Under the pieces are notes generated by a model, which worked only from the letters and a program-made list of their open reading frames with translations, was not told where the DNA came from and did not search any database. This document shows, piece by piece, positions 44,611-54,400 of a DNA stretch of 64,000 nucleotides; position 1 is the stretch's first letter; the number at the start of each line of letters is the position of its first letter. This stretch comes from a virus. The stretch is taken from positions 1 through 64,000 of IMG/VR virus record IMGVR_UViG_3300008266_000277. The stretch is one strand, 5' to 3'. The translations under genes were made by a program, and so were the position numbers.

Positions 44611-47022
44611 TTAAAAGTATTGTATTTCCCCTCCGCGATTAATGATGTCATCAATCTCATCATCAGTAAGTTCATATGATCCACCGACTTGATAACTCCC
44701 TCCATATTTTTTTTGAACAGCAGATCCAAATGTTGGAGGAGTAATACCAAATTTTTGAAGTGCAGATGCAAATATATCAGCACTATGATGAGGATATTGA
44801 CTATGACCTTCATTAATAAGTCGAACTACATCTTGCACTGTTGCTTGGTCATTATAATCTACATTAAGACAATCTAGACATAGATTAAAGCTGCCATCAG
44901 GATTTTGCATTTCTGGATCTTCTTTCCACATATCTGGATTATCTAAGAAATATTGCTTTTCTTTTAATGCATTATTGTAGAATTCACTAGGAGTTACGCT
45001 ACCACCTGGTTGATACATGCCTCCATATTTACCCATAGGTTGATATGGCATTTGACCAGATAACTCATAGCCAGGTATGTTTTGATAAAGAGCATCACCA
45101 TAATTTGCAGTAAGTCCAAATCTATTTTCTTTACCTGTTAAAGTAGCAAGACCTTTTGTACCCATAGACATATTACCCATTGGTATAGATCCAACATATG
45201 CATCAGGAGTATATATTCTGTTTTCCATTTGATTGAGATCTCTCTGTTCTAGTAATGATGATACCATATCCATAGTAGGAGAGATGGCTTGCCCAACTGT
45301 TCCCCAATCAGGAGTATACTTTTCTTTAATAACCATTTTACCAGCACGTGCTTTAGGCATACCACCGTATTCAAAACCAGGTATAACAGGTATATTAGGA
45401 ACTACAATAGGACCTTCTTCATTTCCTGAACTAATAGGCATTCTATCTGTATAATTACCTGTTTGTCCTTTAGTCATCATATTCATGATGTTTTGACCTG
45501 TATTACTAGAGTAAGGCCCATAACTTTTACCAGATGAAGTATTAGAACTGCTAACGTCTGCAGAATTGTCATCTCCTGCTCTACGCTGATCTCTATTATA
45601 CTTCATAACATCAAACTTAGACCTAATTCTACCCATTAGATTACCACGGTCAGATGTTCCTATTGTTGCTGTTTCTTCTTCACCTTCTACTACTTCTTTT
45701 TGAACTGGTCTACCATTTTCATCATAATCCCATTTAAGAACTACTTTAGCACCAAAGGGTCCTGCCTTACCTTTTGCTGTTTTTAAGAAAACATTATCTG
45801 GTTGAAATTCACTAAGTGCAGTGCCAAACTTTTTAATTAATTCAGGGTTAGATGCAAGATTCATTAAGTTACCCTGAAACATCATATTTCTTGAACCAGG
45901 TTGAAACATTGAAGCTACATCATACTGATTAGCTTGACCTTGCTGTTGTGCTTTTTGTATATCATAAATAGATGTTACAGGAACACCATTTTGAAAATAG
46001 AATCCTCCATGCCATCCGTTAATCCCTCCTGAACCTGATGGTTGACTATTTGATTGTTGATTATTAGGATTCTCACTTGGAAAAGATAATTGAGTAAGAT
46101 CTATATTTGGATTTTGTTCTTTTAGAGATATGTAGTATTCTGAATCTTGAGAAGATACTTTTTTCTCATTACCCCATTGATCTCGAATAACTGTATCACG
46201 TACACTCCCTGCATTTTCATACGATTGCATTCCTCCATATCTTTGAGATGGAACATCAGTAGATACTTGCGCAGGGTTGTTTCTAAAGATATCACCTCTA
46301 CGTTTTACTTTAATCTTACCTGAAGGAGAGAAAGACATGTTACCAACAGCAGAACTAAATCTATCCCATGCATCTCCTACTCTGTCTTCAATATTTGTCA
46401 TTGCATTATAGAATGGATTATCTTCTACATTTGCATATCCCATTCCTTGGTTATTAAATGCATTAGTATATCCACCGTAGTCATAGGTTGGAGTTTCAGC
46501 CATCATGTTTGATGCATAACCCATCATATCATTTGCTTCAGATAACTTTTGCTCTGTTACCTGATTAACAAGATCACGAGCCATATTAGCACCAATAGCA
46601 TCTTTAACAATTTGATTACGTTGATCTACTAAACTAGAAGATGTCACGTTGGTATTAGCTCCACCAATTTTTTTATAAAGTAATTTCTTTTTAGATTTTA
46701 TGTCACCGCCATTCTTTGCTATTGGATTAGCTGCCATTGTATTATTTAATTCTTGCTGCATCTGTGCAATAGCTTGAGCTTGTTGATCAGGTTCCATTTG
46801 CATGATCTGAGTATATAACTGCTGTAGCTGTTCTTCGTTCATACCTACAGCCTGAGCATACATTTGCAGAACTTCAGTAAGATCTTGAGATATATCTTGA
46901 GCTTGTTGCATAGGAGCCATTGGGCCTTGTCCAACTGGACCACCTACCTCAAATATATAGTTTGCAAAGTGATCTGTATTTACTTGAGGAGCTATAACTC
47001 TTACTCTTTTTTTCTGTGACAT
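44611..47022 (-). CDS. Gln/Met/Gly-rich virion protein with repeated Gly-Gly motifs
   Basis: An 803-residue protein rich in Gln, Asn, Gly and Met, with long disordered-looking stretches (QMQQELNNTMA; NPNNQQSNSQPSGSGG). Tyr/Lys-Gly-Gly motifs recur: AKNGGDI, YDYGGYT, QRYGGMQSYENAG, FEYGGMPKARAGK, KYGGMYQPGG, KKYGGSYQVGG. It ends GGSYELTDDEIDDIIN, an element closely related to three copies in the 1,444-residue hydrolase. A candidate promoter lies in the 60-base gap upstream. Function unknown; the shared motif suggests a common binding partner or processing with its neighbours. Confidence 0.65.
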   Translation of the reverse strand: MSQKKRVRVIAPQVNTDHFANYIFEVGGPVGQGPMAPMQQAQDISQDLTEVLQMYAQAVGMNEEQLQQLYTQIMQMEPDQQAQAIAQMQQELNNTMAANPIAKNGGDIKSKKKLLYKKIGGANTNVTSSSLVDQRNQIVKDAIGANMARDLVNQVTEQKLSEANDMMGYASNMMAETPTYDYGGYTNAFNNQGMGYANVEDNPFYNAMTNIEDRVGDAWDRFSSAVGNMSFSPSGKIKVKRRGDIFRNNPAQVSTDVPSQRYGGMQSYENAGSVRDTVIRDQWGNEKKVSSQDSEYYISLKEQNPNIDLTQLSFPSENPNNQQSNSQPSGSGGINGWHGGFYFQNGVPVTSIYDIQKAQQQGQANQYDVASMFQPGSRNMMFQGNLMNLASNPELIKKFGTALSEFQPDNVFLKTAKGKAGPFGAKVVLKWDYDENGRPVQKEVVEGEEETATIGTSDRGNLMGRIRSKFDVMKYNRDQRRAGDDNSADVSSSNTSSGKSYGPYSSNTGQNIMNMMTKGQTGNYTDRMPISSGNEEGPIVVPNIPVIPGFEYGGMPKARAGKMVIKEKYTPDWGTVGQAISPTMDMVSSLLEQRDLNQMENRIYTPDAYVGSIPMGNMSMGTKGLATLTGKENRFGLTANYGDALYQNIPGYELSGQMPYQPMGKYGGMYQPGGSVTPSEFYNNALKEKQYFLDNPDMWKEDPEMQNPDGSFNLCLDCLNVDYNDQATVQDVVRLINEGHSQYPHHSADIFASALQKFGITPPTFGSAVQKKYGGSYQVGGSYELTDDEIDDIINRGGEIQYF

Positions 47023-47049
47023 AACTTACAGTATATAGTATAATATAGT

Positions 47050-47076
47050 AAAAATAATATTTATTCCCTAAATATA
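47050..47076 (-). promoter_or_regulatory. Candidate virion-gene promoter (bipartite AT-rich motif, copy 2)
   Basis: TATATTTA (47076-47069, - strand), 9 bases, then TATTATTTTT (47059-47050), 28 bases before the 803-residue gene. It is followed by another TATATTA-like stretch. Same order and spacing as the copies at 41,954 and 58,893. Confidence 0.4.
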
Positions 47077-47082
47077 GGATAT

Positions 47083-50000
47083 TTATTCGTTGCCAGGTTC
47101 CTCTATGACTACGTATCCAGCATCGCGATACTTTTGTATTTCATCATCAGACATATATCTAACAGATCCACCTTTTTGTTTATTTGTATTAATGATGTTG
47201 TAATAATTCATATAACGTTTTACATTTTCATTTTCACCTCTTGCTGCTTTTTCGTAATCATTAGTTGTTAAAGCAGATGGTATATTCCATTGATAATAAG
47301 CAAGTTCTGCATCTGTAAGATCTTTACTTACATTTGGGTTTATACTAGCATTTTCTTTTGCAGTTTTCAAATTACTATTTGTTAAACCTATAGTAACAAT
47401 AGCTTGATGTTTAGAATTCCATGGATCATATGTATCTTCAGTAATGCCAAATTTTTCAAGTCTATTTACCAATCCAGGATCTCTCCATTCATCTTTATCT
47501 GTTTTAGCCCATACTGCAGCAGGATTAATTTGAGTAATACCTTGTGATTCACCTAATCCCATTTTATCTGTAAGATATGTTGGTATACCATATCTAAATG
47601 TTCCCAAATCCTGACCTCCTTTTGTTTCAGCTAAAGCAGTGGCTGTAGCTATTTTGGAAAGTTCATTATATTCAGAATCTGTCAAATTAAATGCATCCAT
47701 TACAGCTTGCTTATTGCTTTCTAGTTGATCTATAAATGGTTGCATTTCATTTATATCTGAAAGTAATCCAATACCTGGGATTTCGATATTAAGAGGCGTT
47801 ACGTTTTGCCTTAACTTATTACCTTTCTTAAGATATTCATATGTCTGTTGAACATTCTGATTGGGAGCATATATATTGTTAATTGCATAATCTGAACTCA
47901 TTAAAAGATTATCAGGATCTGTGATCTTACGAACACCACCATAGTCATATATAATAGGTGTTCCATAATCATCATACCCTACTACTATTCCTGAGTGATG
48001 ACTAGGTACATAACCTTTTTCTTCATTATAAGACTGTCCTGGCATTTCTCTATCTTCATCATATCCTTCAAAACCACCTTGTATAATAGTTCCAATAGGA
48101 AGATTCATATCTCTAAAGTATTTATCCTTTTCTGCATCAGTCATTCCTTGTAATTTATCATACAATTCATACTGATTATCTAAAGGTGCTGCATAGTATT
48201 GTTTAGCCTTATCTCCAAAAGCTCCTCGTAATTCCCAGCTATCAATAGATTCACCCCAGTTACGATAATTAGGATTTCCTTTTTTACCACTAGTAAGTCC
48301 TGCTTCTTCTTTTAATTCCCAAGAACTTTTTAATCCAAGGTTAGGTGCAACGTATTTATCATAATATAAGAAAGCACTACCTAAACAATTACCATCTGTA
48401 TCCCTTAAACATTGTACTGCTCTATCACTTACTTGTTGTTTCTTTAGCTCTTCTTTGCTATAGTAGAAATCATTAATAGTAGTTGTAGGTTTTTCATATG
48501 CTTTAGTACTTCCACTTTCTAATCCTGCTAAAAGCGTTTTATAACGTTTACCAGTTGGATCTTTCATTTCCACATATTTCCAATCTGTATCTTTATTTTT
48601 AATTTGCATTTTACCATTAACCATCTTATAGTATGAACCTGGTCTACCCGCAAATGTATAAGGTTGATCTTCTATAAATGGTTTAAACTCATTTGCTTTA
48701 AAAAGATCTAATGGAGAGTTTGATGTTTGAAGTATATTGGTACCACCATTTTGAAACTTATTCTTATCATAAAACATATGAAGTTCTAATGCATTATTAC
48801 CTGGATCAGTATTACCTCCATCTTGTTTGGTTTTTAAGTACTTATAGATATCTTTTGCTGCTCTCCTCATTTCAGGAGAGTTAGTACTCCTTTCTATTTT
48901 ATATCCTTCATCAGTGGTTCTTCTTCCCATACCTAATCTGGAAAGTTCAGAGCGTAATAAACCATCTATATAGTTTTTTTCAAATTGATCAAAAGCATTT
49001 GTACCAGAAGATTCAAGAGCGTTTATAAAATCTGGATTTTGTTTTTCTTCTTCCCATGCCCACATTATATCTCCTCCTCTTTGATCAATAGCTGCTGTTC
49101 TGAACTTATCAATATAAGGTTCTATACCTTTATCATTTCTCAATAAATGAAGCATATCTAAAAATATATCTCCTTTATTAATACTAGAGTTTGGGTTATA
49201 AGGTATTACATAGTCACCTGGAAAAGGAGATTTATATGTATAGTCAGAAGTATAATCTATTTGATCTACATCTGGAAACATAACTTCAATATCCCCATAA
49301 CCATGTTCACGTGCTTTAAAATTAGGATCTGCTATAATATGAAGGTTTTCTCCTTCTGTGCCTAAAGCCTTTTTAAACCCTGGATATCTATTTAATAGTT
49401 TTTGCTTAAGTCTATCTTTTTCTGTAAAACCTCCATCTTGAAAATGAGTAATCTGTTTATTTACATAACCACCAGTACGTTGAGTAGGAACTTCTTCTGC
49501 AGCATCTTCTGCTCGCCATTGCTGAATTCTTTTATCATATGGAACATTAGAATAAATAGGATAAGTTTCTTTTCCTTTAGAATACATCTTAAGATTCTTA
49601 TTTACTTCTTCATAGTCTGGACCTATATAATAATATTTATACCTATTCTCGCCAAAATCGCTTTTGATTTTTGCTATAGAATACCCTTCAGGTGTTATTT
49701 CTTTTATGTATTGTTCAGGAGTAAATGTTCCTTCATTTGTCTGAATAATACCTGTTTTTTCATTGTAATTGAACTTTACGGGTCCTTCTTGAAGTTTTAA
49801 TTTATCAAGATCTATGGGATTTCCAAAACGATCAGTATAAGGTTGCATCCGATCAAAGTAACTCATTGGACTAGAAGTTGTTTGACCATTTTGTGCTGAA
49901 GGCATATCTTCTATAACATATCCTGCATCGCGATACATTTTAATTTGATCATCTGTCAAATCCATTATTGTACCTCCAGTAGCCATACCTTTAAGGAATT

Positions 50001-51417
50001 GTTTAGCAATTTCAGCTTTACGTTTCTTTGCATTCTGATACTCCGCATATTCTTCTGGAGTTATGAATAAAGAAGATTTTCGTTTTTGAGGATTTTTACG
50101 AGCCCAGTTTACTGCATCCTGATATTCTTTAACTGATGGATCAGTTGTATTTACCTCATCAATTATCCATTTATTCTGTTCAGGATCATAACGTTTAATT
50201 ATTGTTTGTTCATTAGTCGCTATTTCAGGCAATGGTGTATTAACATCAATCGTCTGTGCTTTTCTAGTAGGCATTGTAATTGGTGGGAAATCATAGTATT
50301 CCTGAGAGCTTACAACGTTTCCATTTTCATCAACCTGATTTGTTTCAATATTTACTTTAGATGGGTTATTTACCTTAACCACATTAGATTTAGGTTTATT
50401 AATTATACCTAATTTTTCTAGTTTAGATTCAGGAATTCCTTTTGTACCATATTTTTTTACTCTTTTCTTTACCTCTTCGTCTGTAAGCATATCTCCTGGT
50501 TTAATTGCAACAGGATCATATCTAAATGAATAAGAATAAGGCCTCGGACCTGTGTTTTCCATAGGTGCCATATCTCCCTCATATTGAGCAGCAATATATG
50601 GATGTTTCCAAGTAAAAGGTAAACCATAATCTTCTAATCCTCCAGCAATCCAATCACTAGTTCCAATTAAATTTCCTTTCGTTTTTACATATGCAGAAAA
50701 GGGTTTACTCTTTTGCTTTTCTGCTTTATCTTGATTATATACAGCTTTTAGATGACTAAGAAGATCCTTACCTATCCAATGTGGAGAATGTTTTTTAAGA
50801 TGCGTGGTATCCCACATATATTTATTTTCTTTCATCCATTTATCAAGATATAAGCTTTGTTTATATAATTCTAAACTGTCTGCACGTGTAGGCACAGCAA
50901 ATCCTTTTTGAGCTCTAGGTATACCACCATCTTGTGAAGATCCACCTAACTGCATAGAACGTGGATCTTTTACAGAAAAAGCATTAGCTGGATTATGTCT
51001 TTCAGGATAAGGAGTAAGATCGACAACATATCCTGCATCTCTATACATCTTTATTTCATCGTCAGTAAGATCCATAATAGTACCTCCTGCTTCCATTGTA
51101 GGACCCTCTATGACAGATGAATCATAAGGAAATATATACTCTCCACCAGGCATCATATATTGCATCATACCTGTATCAGTACCTATGCCTATCAATGGTT
51201 GATCAAGAGGAGTGCCATCTGGATAACTCATAGTAATACTACGACTATCTTCATTTAGAGGCACCTCTATGATTCTACCAACATTAGCAGGATCCCAATA
51301 ACCATTAGGATCTACTTTAGGTGCGCCAGGTATTACAAACTTATCTTTAGGCCGCGCTATTTTCTTGGGCTCTTTAGCTGCCTTATGATCTCTGGACAGT
51401 TGGGACTTATTATACAT
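47083..51417 (-). CDS. Virion peptidoglycan hydrolase with cysteine-peptidase-like and transglycosylase-like domains
   Basis: A 1,444-residue multi-domain protein. A NlpC/P60- or amidase-like domain has Cys1011 in GNCLGSAFLYYDKY, His1141 in SHHSGIVVGYD, and IYDYGG after it. A lytic transglycosylase-like domain has Glu1264 in TALAETKGG and GITQINPAAVW about 30 residues on. An earlier region (VMFPDVDQIDY, GDIFLDMLHLLRND) may be another domain. Three copies of a 20-25 residue element, GG(T/S)(I/V)-x-x-(L/M)(T/S)DD(E/Q)I-x-x-YRDAGYV, lie near residues 113, 485 and 1425. It overlaps the stop of the upstream gene by 1 base. It probably opens the cell wall during DNA ejection. Confidence 0.75.
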   Translation of the reverse strand: MYNKSQLSRDHKAAKEPKKIARPKDKFVIPGAPKVDPNGYWDPANVGRIIEVPLNEDSRSITMSYPDGTPLDQPLIGIGTDTGMMQYMMPGGEYIFPYDSSVIEGPTMEAGGTIMDLTDDEIKMYRDAGYVVDLTPYPERHNPANAFSVKDPRSMQLGGSSQDGGIPRAQKGFAVPTRADSLELYKQSLYLDKWMKENKYMWDTTHLKKHSPHWIGKDLLSHLKAVYNQDKAEKQKSKPFSAYVKTKGNLIGTSDWIAGGLEDYGLPFTWKHPYIAAQYEGDMAPMENTGPRPYSYSFRYDPVAIKPGDMLTDEEVKKRVKKYGTKGIPESKLEKLGIINKPKSNVVKVNNPSKVNIETNQVDENGNVVSSQEYYDFPPITMPTRKAQTIDVNTPLPEIATNEQTIIKRYDPEQNKWIIDEVNTTDPSVKEYQDAVNWARKNPQKRKSSLFITPEEYAEYQNAKKRKAEIAKQFLKGMATGGTIMDLTDDQIKMYRDAGYVIEDMPSAQNGQTTSSPMSYFDRMQPYTDRFGNPIDLDKLKLQEGPVKFNYNEKTGIIQTNEGTFTPEQYIKEITPEGYSIAKIKSDFGENRYKYYYIGPDYEEVNKNLKMYSKGKETYPIYSNVPYDKRIQQWRAEDAAEEVPTQRTGGYVNKQITHFQDGGFTEKDRLKQKLLNRYPGFKKALGTEGENLHIIADPNFKAREHGYGDIEVMFPDVDQIDYTSDYTYKSPFPGDYVIPYNPNSSINKGDIFLDMLHLLRNDKGIEPYIDKFRTAAIDQRGGDIMWAWEEEKQNPDFINALESSGTNAFDQFEKNYIDGLLRSELSRLGMGRRTTDEGYKIERSTNSPEMRRAAKDIYKYLKTKQDGGNTDPGNNALELHMFYDKNKFQNGGTNILQTSNSPLDLFKANEFKPFIEDQPYTFAGRPGSYYKMVNGKMQIKNKDTDWKYVEMKDPTGKRYKTLLAGLESGSTKAYEKPTTTINDFYYSKEELKKQQVSDRAVQCLRDTDGNCLGSAFLYYDKYVAPNLGLKSSWELKEEAGLTSGKKGNPNYRNWGESIDSWELRGAFGDKAKQYYAAPLDNQYELYDKLQGMTDAEKDKYFRDMNLPIGTIIQGGFEGYDEDREMPGQSYNEEKGYVPSHHSGIVVGYDDYGTPIIYDYGGVRKITDPDNLLMSSDYAINNIYAPNQNVQQTYEYLKKGNKLRQNVTPLNIEIPGIGLLSDINEMQPFIDQLESNKQAVMDAFNLTDSEYNELSKIATATALAETKGGQDLGTFRYGIPTYLTDKMGLGESQGITQINPAAVWAKTDKDEWRDPGLVNRLEKFGITEDTYDPWNSKHQAIVTIGLTNSNLKTAKENASINPNVSKDLTDAELAYYQWNIPSALTTNDYEKAARGENENVKRYMNYYNIINTNKQKGGSVRYMSDDEIQKYRDAGYVVIEEPGNE

Positions 51418-54400
51418 TATCTTGGTGAATTAAGATTCTTAATATTAGCAATATTAAATAACATTTTAACACCTCCAGATATTCTTCGTCGAAGAAGTAT
51501 AAGATTTCTGTAGTGTCTGAACTTCTTATGTTCCGTAGGATACTTATTATAATCCAAGTTATTTGGATTAAGTGTCCTTACATAACCATTATCAGCTGTG
51601 TTAAATATTACTTCGCTAGCATGTGGACCAGCAAGAACAGTAGTACCAGGAATTAATGGTCCTGTTGGTGGATAATCTGACCCTATTGGGAACTCACCTC
51701 TATCTTTTGTAATATCCCAGAACTGATTAAATCTATACTTATTCTCTTCCTTAGAGTAAAGTATATCAATTGATGTCAGATTCACAATAGGATACTGTAC
51801 CAAAAGAGTTGGATTATTTTTAGGTAAGATGTTTAATCGTAGCAATCCTGAACACTGTTCAGAGTTGTAAATAATTGCTTCATCAAAGTTAAAATCAAGC
51901 TCATGATATCTGTCGTAACAATTATCTGTATATCTATAACATTCTAACTGATACTCTATACTTCGTAGAGTTGTCATCTGTTGTACTGTATTAGATAGAA
52001 ATTCTATTTCAAAAGGATAATCAACCCCATAGAAGTTACAGTATGAATCACATGCATAATTATGTAACCAGATGGAATTATTAAGTACAGATAAGAAAGT
52101 GTTCTTAGCAGGCAATAGATATGTAGGATGCCAATCGTGATATGATATAAAGTTACCTATTTTAGGATCATAACTCATAGTCCATGATGCATCATTAAAA
52201 TATAATGGATCTCCAAGTTCTACTATCTGACCTGTTTCATTAACTTTAAACTTATTACTTTTAAGATATGTAAGAGTATATGGTATATCTTTACGAAGAG
52301 TATAATCTTTTTTACAGAAGTATACAAGCATGTTTTCATTATCGTAGACAGCCTGACATCCAATACCTATTACAGGATTATCTATAAGCTCAAACTCAGG
52401 AAAAGTTTCTGTAAGTTTGTACGGTAAGAACTGCGCAAACCACCACTTAAGATTACCTGGTAATGATATCTCTTGAATACCTTTCCCCCCTACAGCAAAT
52501 ATCTTACCCTGATTCTGTGATATATAGAATATACCTACAGGCGTAGATACAATAGATAATCTATTCTGACACGATCCATAACCATAAGGCCTATCAGAGT
52601 TATCTAAGTACTGTAGTGGTTGATTAAATAATCCACCATCACCAATAGTAATACGTGTTCCTTGTTCCAAAGTCAGATTTTCTGATCCTAGGAATTGCAT
52701 AGGTGATTCATCCTGAAATAAGATAAGAGCACCATTAAGATTAATGTTTTTAATAGCAGTAACCTTACTTCTAAAATCTCTGTAGTTAACAGGTAAAAAT
52801 ACTCTCCAGTAATCCTTCCTGCTTTCTAGTGCTTGAGGTAATGAATACAGAACCCTATTAGGTCTATATACATAACATGATTCTGCTATGTTTGGATTAT
52901 AATCTTGGCGATGTGTATTACCCCAAGGTATTATATTATTGAAAAGCCTAGTAACGCTAAGACTGAAATCATACTTAAAGTAATTACCTGATTTGATAAT
53001 TTCAGTACTAAATAATCTCTTAAGATCTGTATCCTCATATGGGTCGTAGAATCTTTCAAAATCTTGTTCTCCCCAATCGCGAAAGCTAACATTAATAGAA
53101 GACTCTACATAAAAGTCGCGTACACCTGAATTAAAAAGATACATGAAAGCATTTCTAATGACAAATAAACCATTAAAACTAATGGCAGCAGGCGCTCTAT
53201 CTAAACATGCCATATCAGATGGAGTTGCAATATTTTGCAAGAAGCTAACGATTCCACCAGATGAAAATACGCTACTTAAGCTTTGTATAAAATCTGACCA
53301 ATCAAAATCTTCTGTATTCATCCAATATGTAGAAAATGGTATCATCTTATTTAGACGATAGTCATAGGGAGTTCCATCAGGTTGATTAAATAACCAGTTG
53401 TAGAAAAAGAACATTGTATTCTTTTCAGTGTATCTTCCTACATAAGTATCTCCATTAAAAAGTATACCAGTTACTTTAGACGCTTTATCTACTGAACATG
53501 TAGATACAGGTATTTGAATTATTGATTCAATTTTGCCATACTGATTTCTAAAACGTTGTTTAAGACCAACGTAATGACAAGATGAATCTGATCTAAATGG
53601 TTTTGTTGGTTTTTTAAACTTGTCAATAGTAGACAATGCATTATTATATTCATCTCTCATGTCAGCATACCCAACAGTAACACGTGAGTTATCTACTAAT
53701 GTAGGATCTTTTATAATACGTTTAGTTTGTATAGCTACAGAACGAGATCTAAATAAGTTATTGATCCTATAACTTTGAGTCCAATCTTGTATGTATGGTT
53801 CTAGATATCTTGACTCAGACATTACTGCACGCTTAGTTGCTACAGTTGGACTGTTTCCTGTACAAGAAGGCGCAACAAATCCTGTGTACCAACAATGTGA
53901 GTTATACTGAAGTGCATACTGTTGATACTTACTTGCAGCTTTAATTAGTCTAATTGTAGAATCAATACCATCAACCATGTAGTTATAGAACATGATTGGT
54001 TTATTTAAATTTTGTATAAGAGTTGGTAAAGCGCTACTAGGTGTTTCTTCGACAGATTCTACAGTCATCGGACCTAGAGATCCTGGTACTATATATACAC
54101 CGCTTTCTAAAGCATCAATAGATGCTTGAGTAGCAATAATACTTGCCTGTATAGCAACATCAGTTGGAGGAGGTGCAACAAGTAATGCAGTTTGTAAAGT
54201 CTCTAAAGTTGCATTTAGAGCAGGAAGTCCTGCTGCAACTGCAGCTTCATAAGCAGCATATGCAGAACCTGAACCCAATGGTTGTTGACCTGATGATGTA
54301 GGTCCAATCCAGTTACCTCCTAAGTTAATTGCACGAGTTGAATGCTGTTGTTTAGTTTTTTTACCATTCATAGATAGAACGGCAATACCTATACCAATAA

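Noticed and set aside
49402-49800. A + strand hydrophobic frame of 132 residues
   Set aside because: Antisense to the intact 1,444-residue hydrolase; AT-rich coding regions often give such Phe/Ile-rich shadows.
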